Counted from the first letter of the stretch, positions 1 through 10,149 are shown. The stretch: DNA of 64,000 nt from Caballeronia sp. TF1N1 (GCF_022878925.1 NZ_CP084626.1:248001-312000); one strand, 5' to 3'. The notes: generated from the sequence alone by a model not told the origin. A program made the numbers and translations.

Positions 1-325
1 CCTCGGTTTCGCCCGAGTTGGACAACGCGATGAAAATGTCGTCGGCCGTGACCATGCCCAGGTCGCCGTGGCTCGCCTCGGCCGGATGCACGAAGAACGC
101 CGGCGTGCCCGTGCTTGCGAGCGTGGCGGCGAACTTGCGCGCCACGTGTCCCGACTTGCCAATGCCGGACACGACCACGCGCCCGCGGCAGGCAAGCAGC
201 GTTTCGACTGCGTTCGTGAAGTTTTCGTCGAGAAGTTCTGAAAGCCCGCGAACGGCGTCGGCTTCGATCTGGATCACGTCGCGAGCGAGTCCCAGTGCCC
301 GGTCGCCATTGATTTTCGCTATCAT
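1..325 (-). CDS. kdsD: Arabinose-5-phosphate isomerase KdsD, N-terminal part (cut by window edge)
   Basis: Interconverts ribulose 5-phosphate and arabinose 5-phosphate, the first step of Kdo synthesis for lipopolysaccharide, in the cytoplasm. Reading leftwards from the ATG at 325, about 108 codons are present: an N-terminal helix with an 'IEADAV' stretch, then the sugar-isomerase (SIS) core with 'VVSGIGKSGHVARK', 'STGTPAFFVHPAEASHGDLG' and 'ALSNSGETE', typical of KdsD/KpsF. The C-terminal half and CBS pair lie outside the window. It is divergent from the cation antiporter, a neighbourhood I recognise from Burkholderia. A KpsF-type paralogue cannot be formally excluded. Confidence 0.93.
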   Translation of the reverse strand, partial: MIAKINGDRALGLARDVIQIEADAVRGLSELLDENFTNAVETLLACRGRVVVSGIGKSGHVARKFAATLASTGTPAFFVHPAEASHGDLGMVTADDIFIALSNSGETE

Positions 326-486
326 GCGCGGAGTATAGCAAAGGCGTTTCTTCGCCGCGCCGCTCGAGGGCGTGACGCGCCGCCGCCTATCCGCCCCCGC
401 AGGCCCCGGCGTCAGGGGCCTTTCCACGACACCGTCGCGCGACCTTCGCGCGTGCCGGAACGCCGACGAACGAGGACGCTGGACGG

Positions 487-2481
487 ATGATTTCTCCGCT
501 CGAAATGACGCTGTTGTTGCTGCTCTGCTCAGTGGCAGGCGTCGTCGTATTTCGCTTTTTCAATTTGCCGCCGATGCTCGGTTATCTGACCGTCGGCATT
601 ATCGTGGGTCCGCATGCGGCCGGCATCGCGCCGGATAGCGACCGCGCCCAGCATCTCGCCGAATTCGGCGTGGTGTTCCTGATGTTTTCCATCGGACTCG
701 AATTCTCGCTGTCGAAGCTGCGCTCGATGCGGCGCATCGTGTTCGGACTCGGCGCGAGCCAGGTCGGGGCGACCATCGTGCTTGCGCTGCTGTTCGGCTG
801 GATCGCCAATTTCTGGATTTCGATGTCCTGGCAGGCGAGCTTCGCGCTCGGCGGCGCGTTGTCGATGTCCTCGACCGCGATCGTCAGCAAGCTGCTCGCG
901 GAACGGCTCGAACTCGAATCGGAGCACGGTCGCAACATCTTCGGCGTGTTGCTGTTTCAGGATCTGGCGGTGGTGCCGCTGCTCATCATCATCGCGGCGT
1001 TCGGCAACGGCAATTCGTCGCAACTCGCGATGTGGCTCGGCATCGCGGCAATCAAGATCGTGGTCGCGTTGACGGTGCTGCTGTTCATCGGCCAGAAGTT
1101 CATGACGCGCTGGTTCGATCTGGTCGCGCGCCGGCGCTCGCAAGAGCTCTTCATGCTGAACCTGTTGCTGGTGACGCTCGGCGCCGCGTTCATCACCGAC
1201 AAGTTCGGGCTGTCGCTTGCGCTCGGCGCATTCATCGCGGGCATGTTGATCGCCGAGACACCTTACCGGCATCAGGTGGAAGAGGACATCAAGCCGTTTC
1301 GCGACGTGCTGCTCGGGCTTTTCTTCGTGACGACCGGCATGCTCCTGAACCCGCGCGTGATCTGGGAGCATCCGTTCCTCGTGCTCGGCTTTCTGATCCT
1401 GCCGATTCTGCTCAAGGCCGTGATGATCACCGGGCTCTCGCGCCTGTTCGGCGCGACGCCGGGCGTCGCCATGCGCACGGGTCTCGGGCTTGCGCAGGCG
1501 GGCGAATTCGGCTTCGTGCTGCTGAATCTGATTCTGGATTCGCATCTCGTCGATCCGACCATCCTGCAGGCCATTCTTTCCGCGATGCTGCTGTCCATGC
1601 TCGCCGCGCCGTTCATCATCCAGAACGCCGACCGGATCGTGCTGCGGCTGTCGTCGACGGAATGGATGCTGCAATCGCTGCAAATGACGAAGATCGCGAC
1701 GCAAAGTCTCAAGCAAAGCGGTCACGTGATCATTTGCGGATACGGCCGCGCCGGGCAGAATCTCGCGCGCATGCTGGAGCAGGAAGGCATTTCCTACGTG
1801 GCGCTCGACCTCGACCCGGATCGCGTGGCGGCAGCGGCGGCGGCCGGCGAATCGGTCGTGTTCGGCGATGCCGGGCGCCGCGAATCGCTGCTCGCGGCGG
1901 GTCTGCATCGCGCGGCGACGGTCGCGATCACCTACGCGAATACGCCATCCGCGATGCGCGTGCTCCACAACATCCACGAACTCGCGCCCACCTTGCCGGT
2001 GATCGTGCGTACCGTCGACGACGCCGATCTCGAAAAGCTCACGGCAGCGGGCGCGACGGAAGTGATTCCGGAGATCGTCGAAGGCAGCCTGATGCTGGCG
2101 TCGCACACGCTCGTGCTGATGGGCGTGCCGATGCGCCGCGTCGTGCGGCGCGTCGAGGAAATGCGCGACGCGCGCTACAGCATGCTGCGCGGCTACTTCC
2201 ACGGCGCCGATGACGATGACGACGACGATGGCCACGAGCAGGTGCGGCTACAATCCGTACCGATCGACGAGAAATCGGACGCGGTCGGGCATTCGCTCGA
2301 CGATCTGGGGCTCGTCGGCAACGGTGTCGAGGTCACCGCGATCCGGCGCCACGGCATCCGGGGCGTCGAACCCGCCCCCGACACCAAGCTGCGCGCGAAC
2401 GACATCGTCGTCTTGCGCGGCATGCCCGAAGGGCTCGCGCAAGCCGAAGAGCGGCTTTCGCGCAGCCGCCGGGCAGCGTAA
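487..2481 (+). CDS. CPA2-family monovalent cation:proton antiporter (KefB/YbaL-like)
   Basis: Inner-membrane K+(or Na+)/H+ antiporter. Residues ~5-385 are a string of about 12 hydrophobic segments of the Na+/H+ exchanger fold, with 'GFFNLPPMLGYLTVGI'-like and 'LGAFIAGMLIAETPYRHQVEEDIKPF' motifs. A RCK/TrkA-N nucleotide-binding domain starts near 410 with the Rossmann motif 'GYGRAGQNLA', and a TrkA-C domain covers ~588-660. At 664 residues it is longer than E. coli YbaL because of the TrkA-C domain and an acidic run of seven Asp near residue 577. TrkA-N/TrkA-C suggests gating by nucleotides or c-di-AMP-like ligands, which is inference. Exact substrate unknown. Confidence 0.9.
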   Translation: MISPLEMTLLLLLCSVAGVVVFRFFNLPPMLGYLTVGIIVGPHAAGIAPDSDRAQHLAEFGVVFLMFSIGLEFSLSKLRSMRRIVFGLGASQVGATIVLALLFGWIANFWISMSWQASFALGGALSMSSTAIVSKLLAERLELESEHGRNIFGVLLFQDLAVVPLLIIIAAFGNGNSSQLAMWLGIAAIKIVVALTVLLFIGQKFMTRWFDLVARRRSQELFMLNLLLVTLGAAFITDKFGLSLALGAFIAGMLIAETPYRHQVEEDIKPFRDVLLGLFFVTTGMLLNPRVIWEHPFLVLGFLILPILLKAVMITGLSRLFGATPGVAMRTGLGLAQAGEFGFVLLNLILDSHLVDPTILQAILSAMLLSMLAAPFIIQNADRIVLRLSSTEWMLQSLQMTKIATQSLKQSGHVIICGYGRAGQNLARMLEQEGISYVALDLDPDRVAAAAAAGESVVFGDAGRRESLLAAGLHRAATVAITYANTPSAMRVLHNIHELAPTLPVIVRTVDDADLEKLTAAGATEVIPEIVEGSLMLASHTLVLMGVPMRRVVRRVEEMRDARYSMLRGYFHGADDDDDDDGHEQVRLQSVPIDEKSDAVGHSLDDLGLVGNGVEVTAIRRHGIRGVEPAPDTKLRANDIVVLRGMPEGLAQAEERLSRSRRAA

Positions 2482-2538
2482 CTTTTTCTCTTCATCGTCA
2501 AGGCGGGCGCGGCCTCACAGCGCGGACTTGGAGAAGTC

Positions 2539-3105
2539 ATGTCCTTTACCCCTACGAACGTCACGCCGGACGCCGCGCGTTTCATCAAGGAGCGCGTGCG
2601 CACCGTCGAAAACTGGCCGCAGGCCGGCGTGCAGTTTCGCGACATCACGCCCGTCTTGCAGGACCGGCGCGCGCTACGCACGTTGATCGACCTGTTCGTG
2701 CAGCGTTATATCGATGCAAAACTCGATTCGATCGCCGGTCTCGATGCGCGCGGTTTCATCATCGGGCCGATTCTCGCGTACGAACTGAGCCTTGGTTTCG
2801 TGCCGATCCGCAAGAAAGGCAAGCTCCCGTACAAGACGCTCTCACAGTCCTACGAGCTCGAATATGGCAGCGCGACCGTCGAGATTCACGAAGACGCGTG
2901 CAAACCGGGCGATCGCATCGTGCTCGTCGACGATCTGGTCGCGACCGGCGGCACCATGATGGCAGGCAAGATTCTGCTGGACCGGCTCGGTGCGGAAGTG
3001 GTGGAAGCGGCGGCGATCATCGACTTGCCAGATCTGGGCGGCTCGAAACTGCTGCGTGAAAGCGGCGTGCCGCTTTACACCGTTTGTGAATTCGCGGGGC
3101 ATTGA
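2539..3105 (+). CDS. apt: Adenine phosphoribosyltransferase
   Basis: Purine salvage: adenine + PRPP gives AMP + pyrophosphate, in the cytosol. The 188-residue protein has the type I phosphoribosyltransferase fold with the PRPP-binding loop '[12 protein letters not shown]' at about 131-142 and '[11 protein letters not shown]' near 67, as in bacterial Apt. Its TGA at 3103-3105 is followed after one base by the ATG of the LysE exporter gene, so the two are probably co-transcribed. Confidence 0.96.
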   Translation: MSFTPTNVTPDAARFIKERVRTVENWPQAGVQFRDITPVLQDRRALRTLIDLFVQRYIDAKLDSIAGLDARGFIIGPILAYELSLGFVPIRKKGKLPYKTLSQSYELEYGSATVEIHEDACKPGDRIVLVDDLVATGGTMMAGKILLDRLGAEVVEAAAIIDLPDLGGSKLLRESGVPLYTVCEFAGH

Positions 3106-3106
3106 G

Positions 3107-3721
3107 ATGCCGAATTTCCTCCTCTTTCTTGCCGCATCGGTGGCGATTACCGTCGCGCCGGGGCCGGACAATCTGCAAGTGCTTGCGCGCGGCATCTCGC
3201 AAGGACGGCTTGCGGGCGTCGTGGCGGCGCTCGGCTTTGCGTGCGGCGTGATCTTTCACACGACACTCGCGGCGCTCGGCATTGCGGCGCTCTTGCGCTC
3301 GTCGCCGATGGCGTTCGAGGCCGTGAAGCTCGCGGGCGCGGCTTATCTCGTGTGGATCGGCATTAAGGCTTTGCGCAGCCGTGGCATCGCGACCGCGCAT
3401 GAACGCGCGAGCCAACCGCTTTCGACCGTGTTCCGGCAGAGCGTGATCGGCAACATGCTCAATCCGAAGGTCACGTTGTTCTTTATCGTGTTTCTGCCGC
3501 AATTCGTCGATCCGCACGGCGCGCAAAGCGTGATGCTGCAGATGTTCGAACTCGGCGGCGCGTTCATGCTGCAAACGGTCGTGGTGTTCTCGCTCTTCGG
3601 CATCGGCGCGGGCATGATCGGTTCGTGGCTCAAGCGCCGTCCGCGCGTGGGCTTGTGGCTGGATCGTGTGGCTGGCGTGACGTTCATCGCGCTCGGGATT
3701 CGCGTCGCGTTGAAGGATTGA
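3107..3721 (+). CDS. LysE/RhtB-family amino-acid exporter
   Basis: Inner-membrane exporter of the LysE superfamily, about 204 residues with six hydrophobic segments. The family hallmark 'APGPDNLQVLARGISQG' follows the first helix and 'GNMLNPKVTLFFIVFLPQFV' sits mid-protein. I chose the ATG at 3107, one base after the apt stop; the longer reading frame from 2990 lies inside apt and adds a non-hydrophobic, non-family N-terminus. The exported substrate (amino acid, homoserine or lactone) cannot be deduced. Confidence 0.93.
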   Translation: MPNFLLFLAASVAITVAPGPDNLQVLARGISQGRLAGVVAALGFACGVIFHTTLAALGIAALLRSSPMAFEAVKLAGAAYLVWIGIKALRSRGIATAHERASQPLSTVFRQSVIGNMLNPKVTLFFIVFLPQFVDPHGAQSVMLQMFELGGAFMLQTVVVFSLFGIGAGMIGSWLKRRPRVGLWLDRVAGVTFIALGIRVALKD

Positions 3722-3737
3722 GGCGGGCGCTTTCGAA

Positions 3738-3825
3738 CGCTCACGAACGCCACGAACACTCACCAGCGCTCACCAGCGCTCACCGAACGCTTACCAGCGC
3801 TCACGAGCGCTCACCAACGCTCAAG
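3738..3825. repeat. Degenerate decamer tandem repeat after the LysE gene
   Basis: About nine imperfect copies of a 10-bp unit close to CGCTCACCAG run through the gap between the LysE and Nudix genes, with occasional 9- or 11-base units. It lies just downstream of a stop codon and has no obvious hairpin. Similar short-period repeats occur at 9794-9838 and 9936-9974. Confidence 0.8.
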
Positions 3826-3913
3826 CCGCGAGCGCGGGAGCCCAGCCTTCGATTCAATTGGCCGCGCTACAATTTCCGGCCTTTCACGGGCCGCTGAGCC
3901 TGCCGGAGCATTC

Positions 3914-4759
3914 ATGTCCCTGCCTTCGATCGCCGCTGCCCGCCATTTCGACGCCACCCTGCATGTGCCTTTTCTGATCGGCGAGGAGCGCGTCGGCTGG
4001 ATCCGCGCTTTCGATGTCGCATCGCTCACGCGCTGGCCGAACATCTTCGTAGTCGATGAAACCGCGGTGCGGCTGCATCCATCGCTGGACGACGTCGATG
4101 CGCGCACGGCCGCGCTTCACGATGTCATCGACACGCTCGCTCAGCAGGGCAAGATTCCCGGCTGGCGCAACGAAACCTACGCGATTCGCAACGACTTCCA
4201 AGCAGCGCCGCTCGCGTACATCGAACGCGCGGCCTCGCGCTTCTTCGGCACGATGACTTACGCAGTGCATCTGAACGGCATCGTAAAATATCGCGATGGC
4301 GCGCCGCGGTTGTGGATCGCGCGCCGCAGCGATACCAAGTCCGTCGATCCCGGCAGGCTCGACAACGTGGTCGCGGGCGGCATCGGCTGGGGTATGGATA
4401 TCGAGCCGACGCTCGTGAAGGAATGCTGGGAAGAAGCGGGCATGCCGGCCGAACTCGCGTCGACGGCCACGCCCGGCGGCACGCTCCACGTGCTGCAGAT
4501 GATTCCCGAAGGCACGCAGGCCGAGCAGCTTTTCGTCTACGACATCGAGCTTCCGGACGACTTCACGCCGCAAAATCAGGACGGCGAAGTCGGCGAACAT
4601 CGCCTGGCGCGCATCGAGGATGTCGCGCGCTGGATCGAGGAAGGCGAATTCACCGTCGATGCGACGCTCGCCACCCTCGATTGCCTGCTGCGCCACCGCT
4701 GGATCGACGAGGAAGCGTGCGAAGGCATCGCCGCGCTCTACACGCCGCCATCGCTCTAA
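3914..4759 (+). CDS. DUF4743-type Nudix hydrolase
   Basis: Probable diphosphate hydrolase (thiamine-pyrophosphokinase-associated type), 281 residues. The N-terminal ~120 residues form the DUF4743 region; the C-terminal Nudix domain carries its box at about 155-181: 'GGIGWGMDIEP' then 'KECWEEAGM', with the catalytic Glu pair in place. Eukaryotic relatives act on oxidised thiamine diphosphate; substrate here is not known. It stands 24 bp upstream of purU and is probably in the same transcript. Confidence 0.9.
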   Translation: MSLPSIAAARHFDATLHVPFLIGEERVGWIRAFDVASLTRWPNIFVVDETAVRLHPSLDDVDARTAALHDVIDTLAQQGKIPGWRNETYAIRNDFQAAPLAYIERAASRFFGTMTYAVHLNGIVKYRDGAPRLWIARRSDTKSVDPGRLDNVVAGGIGWGMDIEPTLVKECWEEAGMPAELASTATPGGTLHVLQMIPEGTQAEQLFVYDIELPDDFTPQNQDGEVGEHRLARIEDVARWIEEGEFTVDATLATLDCLLRHRWIDEEACEGIAALYTPPSL

Positions 4760-4783
4760 CAATGATTAAGGAGTAACCGGGTC

Positions 4784-5653
4784 ATGTCGACCGAACATAG
4801 TTTCATCCTGAAGTTGTCGTGCCCGGACCGTCCGGGAATCGTGCATGCCGTTTCCGGGTTTCTGTTCAATCTCGGCGCGAACATTCTGGACTCGGCGCAG
4901 TTCGGCGACAGCCACACCGGCGAGTTCTTCATGCGCGTGCATTTTCAGGAAGTCGGCGGCGATCCCGGCCTCGATGCGCTGCGCACGTCGTTCGGCGAAC
5001 TGGCCGACACGTTCGGCATGCGCTGGGAGTTGCACGATGCATCGGTGAAGCCGCGCGTGGTCATCATGGTGTCGAAGATCGGCCACTGTCTGAACGATCT
5101 GCTGTTCCGGTATCGCACGGGCCAGTTGCAGATCGACATTGCGGCTATCGTGTCGAATCACAAGGATTTTTATCAGCTCGCCGCGAGCTACGACATTCCG
5201 TTCCATCATCTGCCGCTTCTCAACGGCACGCCGCAGGCGAAGGCCGCGCAGGAAGCGCGCGTGATGGAGATCATCGACCAGAACGATACCGACCTCGTCG
5301 TGCTCGCGCGCTACATGCAGATTCTCTCCACCGAAATGTGTGACAAGCTCGCGGGCCGCGCGATCAACATTCATCACTCGTTCCTGCCGAGCTTCAAGGG
5401 CGCGAAGCCGTACTATCAGGCGTTCGATCGCGGCGTGAAGCTGATCGGCGCGACCGCCCATTACGTGACGTCCGACCTCGACGAAGGGCCGATCATCGAG
5501 CAGGAAGTAGAGCGCGTCGATCACAACATGACGCCGGATCAACTGACCGCCATTGGCCGCGATGTCGAATGCGTGACGCTCGCGCGCGCGGTGAAGTGGC
5601 ATGTGGAGCATCGCGTCGTGCTGAATGGGAGCAAGACGGTGGTGTTCCGGTAA
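4784..5653 (+). CDS. purU: Formyltetrahydrofolate deformylase PurU
   Basis: Hydrolyses 10-formyl-tetrahydrofolate to formate and tetrahydrofolate, supplying formate for purine synthesis and balancing one-carbon pools. The 289 residues show an N-terminal ACT domain (~7-85, 'SCPDRPGIVHAVSGFLF') and a formyltransferase catalytic domain (~90-285) with 'NIHHSFLPSFKG' and 'TSDLDEGPIIEQ', containing the Asn/His/Asp catalytic set of the family. SD-like AAGGAG lies shortly before the ATG. A strong terminator follows at 5673-5710. Confidence 0.97.
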   Translation: MSTEHSFILKLSCPDRPGIVHAVSGFLFNLGANILDSAQFGDSHTGEFFMRVHFQEVGGDPGLDALRTSFGELADTFGMRWELHDASVKPRVVIMVSKIGHCLNDLLFRYRTGQLQIDIAAIVSNHKDFYQLAASYDIPFHHLPLLNGTPQAKAAQEARVMEIIDQNDTDLVVLARYMQILSTEMCDKLAGRAINIHHSFLPSFKGAKPYYQAFDRGVKLIGATAHYVTSDLDEGPIIEQEVERVDHNMTPDQLTAIGRDVECVTLARAVKWHVEHRVVLNGSKTVVFR

Positions 5654-5672
5654 GCATCGCCGTCAAAACGAG

Positions 5673-5710
5673 AAACCCCGCTGAATTCAAAGATTCAGCG
5701 GGGTTTTTTT
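5673..5710 (+). terminator. Rho-independent terminator after purU
   Basis: A perfect stem of AAACCCCGCTGAAT with its complement, loop TCAAAG, ends in seven T residues. It lies between the convergent purU and AI-2E-permease genes; the minus-strand T run is short (TTTCT), so it mainly terminates purU. Confidence 0.92.
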
Positions 5711-5725
5711 ATGTCGATGCACGCT

Positions 5726-6814
5726 TCAGACGAGCCGCAAATAAATCAGTTCGCGCTTGATATACGCGTAGAAAATCGGCGCGGCGATTACGCCCGGAAG
5801 ACCGAACGCGGCTTCCATCGCGAGCATGGCGAGCAGCAGTTCCCACGCGCGCGCCTCGATCTGCCCGCCGATGATGCGCGCGTTCAGGAAATACTCGAGC
5901 TTGTGAATGACGATGAGAAAGCCGAGCGACGCCACCGCCGTGCCGAACGAAACCGACAACGAAATCCCGACAATGATGGTGTTGGAAATGAGATTGCCGA
6001 TTACCGGCAGCAGACCGACGATGAACGTGATCAGCACGAGCGTCTTCGACAGCGGCAAACGCTCGTGAAAGAGCGGCAACGCGACCAGCAAATACAGCGC
6101 GGTGAAAACCGCGTTGATCGCCGAAATCTTGATCTGCGCGAAGACGATGCGGCGGAAGGCATCCGAAAAACGCGACACGCGCGTGACGAGCGCGGTGGAT
6201 AACGGCAACCGATGCGCCTGCTTCGGCGCTCCGACCGCGATGATCGCGCCAATGATCATGCCGATCAGAATATGCCCGAAGCCGCGCGCCATTTCCTTGC
6301 CGCCTTGCTGCAATTGCTCGGCGTGCTTGTGCATGAGGTCGGCGGCGCGGTCTTTCATCTGATCGGCATCGACCGGGAGGTAATTGGCGATCCAATCCGG
6401 CACGCGCAGCCTTGCGTGCGACGTGATGCTCATCAACTGATCCAGCAATTTTTGCAGGCTCGGCACGTCTTGCTGGAAGTGCTCGATGATGGCTATCGTC
6501 GCGAACGTGAGCCCGCCGATGATGATCGTGGAGATGATGACGACGGACACCAGCCGCGCGCCGCGGCTCATGACGTGCCGCTCGATCACGGGCGCGATCA
6601 TGTGAACCAGTTGGAACACCAGCATGCCGGCGAGCAGTCCGCCCAACAACTTGAGCTGCAAAACCAGGTACATACCCGCGAACGCCGCCAGATAGCTGCC
6701 GATCTCCACGGCGGACAACTTCGGCATGCTCATGTCGCTCGTCAGCCTGACGGGGCGCGCGGGAAGATCCCGTATGCGTCGCTCCTCGTTGGCCGCTTCG
6801 TTGCGCTTCGCCAT
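5726..6814 (-). CDS. AI-2E/PerM-family transporter
   Basis: Inner-membrane permease of the AI-2E (PerM/TqsA/YdiK) family, 362 residues with about eight hydrophobic segments, including 'ALYLLVALPLFHERLPLSKTLVLITFIVGLLPVIGNLISNT'-type motifs of which 'GLLPVIGNLISN' is the family hallmark. Members have been linked to autoinducer-2 efflux or Na+/H+ exchange, so substrate remains open. The first ~29 residues are charged; an alternative start at the internal 'MSMPKLS' is possible. It sits 103 bp downstream of uvrA on the same strand. Confidence 0.9.
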   Translation of the reverse strand: MAKRNEAANEERRIRDLPARPVRLTSDMSMPKLSAVEIGSYLAAFAGMYLVLQLKLLGGLLAGMLVFQLVHMIAPVIERHVMSRGARLVSVVIISTIIIGGLTFATIAIIEHFQQDVPSLQKLLDQLMSITSHARLRVPDWIANYLPVDADQMKDRAADLMHKHAEQLQQGGKEMARGFGHILIGMIIGAIIAVGAPKQAHRLPLSTALVTRVSRFSDAFRRIVFAQIKISAINAVFTALYLLVALPLFHERLPLSKTLVLITFIVGLLPVIGNLISNTIIVGISLSVSFGTAVASLGFLIVIHKLEYFLNARIIGGQIEARAWELLLAMLAMEAAFGLPGVIAAPIFYAYIKRELIYLRLV

Positions 6815-6917
6815 GACTGCGTTCCTTTTCCCTGCTTGCGACGGTTATTCGTGCCGCGTATCGCGGCGCATTTCGAACGGCTATGGCGCGCGGCGCAAGT
6901 GACGCGCCGCAACCATG

Positions 6918-9791
6918 CTACGCCGCCGACTTGGGCCGTTGCAGCAAGGGTGCCAGATATCTGCCCGTAAAGCTCGCTTTCGATTTCGCGACCTGCTCGG
7001 GTGTTCCCTGAGCGATGATCTGGCCGCCACCCGCGCCGCCTTCCGGACCGAGGTCGATGACCCAATCCGCCGTTTTGATCACGTCGAGATTATGCTCGAT
7101 GATCACGACCGTGTTGCCCTGATCTCGCAGACGGTGGATCACTTCGAGCAGAAGCGCGATGTCGTGGAAGTGCAGACCGGTCGTCGGTTCATCGAGGATA
7201 TAAAGAGTCCGACCGGTGTCGCGCTTGCTCAGTTCCAGCGAAAGCTTGACGCGCTGTGCCTCGCCACCTGAAAGCGTGGTCGCCGACTGGCCGAGCCGGA
7301 TATAACCGAGGCCCACTTCCAGCAGCGTCTTCAGCTTGCGCGCGACGACCGGCACCGGCTTGAAGAACTCGTGCGCGGCTTCCACCGTGAGGTTGAGCAC
7401 TTCGCTGATGTTCTTGCCCTTGTACTGAATGTCGAGCGTTTCGCGGTTGTAGCGCTTGCCGTGGCATACGTCGCAGGGCACATAGACATCCGGCAGGAAG
7501 TGCATTTCGACCTTGATGACGCCATCGCCCTGACACGCCTCGCAGCGTCCGCCCTTCACGTTGAACGAAAAACGGCCGGGATCGTAACCGCGCTCTTTCG
7601 CGGCCGGCACGCCGGCGAAGAGTTCGCGGATGGGCGTGAACAGTCCGGTATAAGTGGCCGGGTTCGAGCGCGGCGTGCGGCCGATCGGTGATTGATCGAC
7701 GGCGATCACTTTGTCGAAGTGTTCGAGACCTTCGATGGATTCATACGGCGCGGGCTCGGTCGATGATCCGTACAAATGTTGGGCGACCGCGTGTTGCAAC
7801 GTGTCGTTGATGAGCGTGGACTTGCCCGAACCCGAGACGCCGGTCACGCAAGTCAGAAGCCCGACGGGCAAATCGAGCGTCACGCGCTTCAGATTATTGC
7901 CATACGCCTCGACAATACGAAGCTGCCGCTCGTCCGGCGCGGTCCGCTCGGACGAATAACCGATAGTCCGCTTGCCCGACAAATACTGTCCCGTGATCGA
8001 ATTCGGGTCTTTCTGCACCTGATTCGGCGTGCCTTGCGCGACGATCACGCCGCCATGCACGCCCGCGCCCGGCCCCATGTCGACGACGTAATCGGCCATG
8101 CGGATCATGTCTTCGTCATGCTCGACCACGATCACCGAGTTGCCGATATCGCGCAGATGCTTGAGCGTGGCGATGAGCCGGTCGTTGTCGCGCTGATGCA
8201 GGCCGATGGACGGCTCATCGAGCACGTACATCACGCCGGTCAAGCCCGAGCCGATCTGCGACGCGAGCCGGATGCGCTGCGCCTCGCCGCCCGAGAGCGT
8301 TTCGGCGCTGCGTTCGAGCGACAGGTAATCGAGCCCGACGTTATTCAGGAACGACAGCCGCGCGACGATTTCCTTGACCACCTTGTCCGCGATCTCACCT
8401 TTCGCGCCGTCGAGCCGCAGCGTCTGGAAGTAGCCGAGCGTATCGCGCAACGGCCAGCCGCTGACTTCGTAGATGCCGCGAGCGTCATCGCCGGAACCGA
8501 CTTTGACGAAACGCGCCTCGCGGCGCAGACGCGTGCCCTCGCAGGCCGGGCACGCCTGATTGTTCTGATACTTCGCCAGTTCCTCGCGCACGGCGGCCGA
8601 GTCCGTTTCGCGATAACGACGCTCCAGATTCGGCAGAATGCCTTCGAACGCGTGCTCTCTCACCGAAGCGCGCCCGCGCTCGTTGATGTACGAGAACGGA
8701 ATGACCTGCTTGCCCGAACCGTACAAAAGCGTCTTGCGCACCTTTTCCGGCAGTTCCTCGAACGGCGCGTCGATGTCGTATTCGTAGAACGCCGCGAGAC
8801 TTTGCAGCATCTGAAAATAGAACTGATTGCGCCGGTCCCAGCCCTTCACCGCGCCCGCCGCGAGCGAGAGCGAAGGATGCGCGACCACGCGCTTCGGATC
8901 GAAAAACGTGATCTGGCCCAAGCCGTCGCATTCCGGGCATGCGCCCATCGGATTGTTGAACGAGAAAAGGCGCGGCTCCAGTTCCGGCAGCGAGTACGAA
9001 CAGATCGGGCACGCGAACTTCGAGCTGAAGAGCTTTTCGTTCTCGGTATCCATTTCGAGCGCGATCGCGCGGCCATCGGCGAGACGCAGCGCGGTCTCGA
9101 ACGATTCCGCCAGGCGCTGCTTCATGTCCGGGCGCACTTTAAGCCGGTCGATCACCACGTCGATGGTGTGCTTGTCGTTCTTCTTGAGCTTCGGCAGCGA
9201 GTCGACTTCATAGATTTTCGCGACGCCTTCGTTCGCCGTGCCGCCGCCCGAACGAATGCGAAAGCGGATAAAGCCCTGCGCCTGCATCTCTTCGAATAAT
9301 TCGACGTGCTCGCCCTTGCGATCCACGACGACGGGCGCGAGGATCATCAGCTTGGTTTCCTCGGGCAGCGCGAGCGCGGCATCGACCATCTGCGAGACGC
9401 TTTGCGCTTCGAGCGGAATCAGATGATCGGGGCAATAAGGTGTGCCGACGCGCGCAAACAGCAGTCGCAGATAATCGTGAATCTCGGTGACGGTGCCGAC
9501 CGTCGAACGCGGATTATGCGAGGTGGCTTTTTGTTCGATCGAAATGGCCGGTGAGAGGCCTTCGATCAAATCGACATCCGGCTTTTCCATCAGCTGCAGA
9601 AATTGCCGCGCGTACGCCGAGAGGCTCTCGACATAGCGGCGCTGACCTTCGGCGTAAAGCGTATCGAATGCGAGCGACGACTTGCCCGACCCGGACAACC
9701 CCGTAATCACAATCAGCTTGTGACGCGGCAAGTCGAGATTGACGTTCTTCAAATTGTGGGTGCGAGCCCCACGAATACGAATTTCTTCCAC
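6918..9791 (-). CDS. uvrA: Excinuclease ABC subunit A
   Basis: DNA-damage recognition ATPase of UvrABC nucleotide excision repair. Full-length (957 residues): Walker A '[15 protein letters not shown]' near residue 31 and '[15 protein letters not shown]' in the C half; two ABC signatures 'LSGGEAQR'; zinc-binding CxxC pairs at ~259-287 and ~749-778. The glycine-rich 'EGGAGGG' tail region is present. No convincing betaproteobacterial LexA box was found upstream by eye. Confidence 0.98.
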   Translation of the reverse strand: MEEIRIRGARTHNLKNVNLDLPRHKLIVITGLSGSGKSSLAFDTLYAEGQRRYVESLSAYARQFLQLMEKPDVDLIEGLSPAISIEQKATSHNPRSTVGTVTEIHDYLRLLFARVGTPYCPDHLIPLEAQSVSQMVDAALALPEETKLMILAPVVVDRKGEHVELFEEMQAQGFIRFRIRSGGGTANEGVAKIYEVDSLPKLKKNDKHTIDVVIDRLKVRPDMKQRLAESFETALRLADGRAIALEMDTENEKLFSSKFACPICSYSLPELEPRLFSFNNPMGACPECDGLGQITFFDPKRVVAHPSLSLAAGAVKGWDRRNQFYFQMLQSLAAFYEYDIDAPFEELPEKVRKTLLYGSGKQVIPFSYINERGRASVREHAFEGILPNLERRYRETDSAAVREELAKYQNNQACPACEGTRLRREARFVKVGSGDDARGIYEVSGWPLRDTLGYFQTLRLDGAKGEIADKVVKEIVARLSFLNNVGLDYLSLERSAETLSGGEAQRIRLASQIGSGLTGVMYVLDEPSIGLHQRDNDRLIATLKHLRDIGNSVIVVEHDEDMIRMADYVVDMGPGAGVHGGVIVAQGTPNQVQKDPNSITGQYLSGKRTIGYSSERTAPDERQLRIVEAYGNNLKRVTLDLPVGLLTCVTGVSGSGKSTLINDTLQHAVAQHLYGSSTEPAPYESIEGLEHFDKVIAVDQSPIGRTPRSNPATYTGLFTPIRELFAGVPAAKERGYDPGRFSFNVKGGRCEACQGDGVIKVEMHFLPDVYVPCDVCHGKRYNRETLDIQYKGKNISEVLNLTVEAAHEFFKPVPVVARKLKTLLEVGLGYIRLGQSATTLSGGEAQRVKLSLELSKRDTGRTLYILDEPTTGLHFHDIALLLEVIHRLRDQGNTVVIIEHNLDVIKTADWVIDLGPEGGAGGGQIIAQGTPEQVAKSKASFTGRYLAPLLQRPKSAA

Positions 9792-9793
9792 GA

Positions 9794-9838
9794 GTCTCTT
9801 CCGGGTTCTTTCGGGGGTCTTTCGGGCGTCTTTTAGGT
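9794..9838. repeat. Short tandem repeat upstream of uvrA
   Basis: Four imperfect units of about 11 bp resembling GTCTTTCGGG lie immediately upstream of the uvrA start codon, inside its probable 5' leader. Confidence 0.6.
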
Positions 9839-9935
9839 CGTGGCGCGGGGTTTCCTGCGACTACCGGACGACAAAGTAAGGGGGCTAAACCTGCTACTAT
9901 AACGACTTTTGCAGGGTGCGGCGCCCGTGCCAAAA

Positions 9936-9974
9936 GGCTCTCGGGGGCTCTCAGGGGCTCTCAAGGCTTCTCGG
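9936..9974. repeat. Decamer tandem repeat between uvrA and the MFS gene
   Basis: Four near-identical units of GGCTCTCAGG (period 10, last two slightly changed) in the divergent intergenic region. Same period as the repeat at 3738-3825 but a different unit. Confidence 0.75.
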
Positions 9975-10149
9975 CGGCTTTCCAACGGCTTTTCCGTTTC
10001 CCAGGCGCCTTCGCGTTAATGGCCGCAGGTCGTGCGGCGCGCGAGCAGCCGTGTGTCGCATATAGTGCCGTTTCGAGCCAGAACAAGGCGGCCGCGCCGC
10101 GCTCCCCACGCGTCAGGCCAGTCGCGACCCTCACCCATTTCCGTTCCTG

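Larger units (their letters stand above)
9792..10149. other. Divergent uvrA/MFS intergenic region
   Basis: About 360 bp without a credible gene. It holds two short-period tandem repeats (9794-9838 and 9936-9974) and the sequence TATAGT (minus strand, about 9896-9901) that may serve as the uvrA -10 element, with no clear -35. Nothing resembling a CTG-N10-CAG LexA site was seen. Confidence 0.5.

Noticed and set aside
372..638. 88-codon ORF overlapping the antiporter start
   Set aside because: No family motif and largely inside the antiporter frame.
2208..2232. GAC/GAT trinucleotide run as a phase-variable repeat
   Set aside because: It stays in frame (seven Asp), units are mixed codons and length changes would not shift the frame.
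529..2235. Long minus-strand ORF (568 codons) opposite the cation antiporter
   Set aside because: Rich in His/Arg/Glu with no family motifs; it is the usual GC-rich shadow of the antiporter frame.
3738..3825. CRISPR-like repeat array
   Set aside because: The units are 10 bp with no unique spacers and no cas genes nearby.
9880..9930. LexA box for uvrA
   Set aside because: CTGCTACTATAAC followed by GAC lacks the CTG-N10-CAG symmetry.
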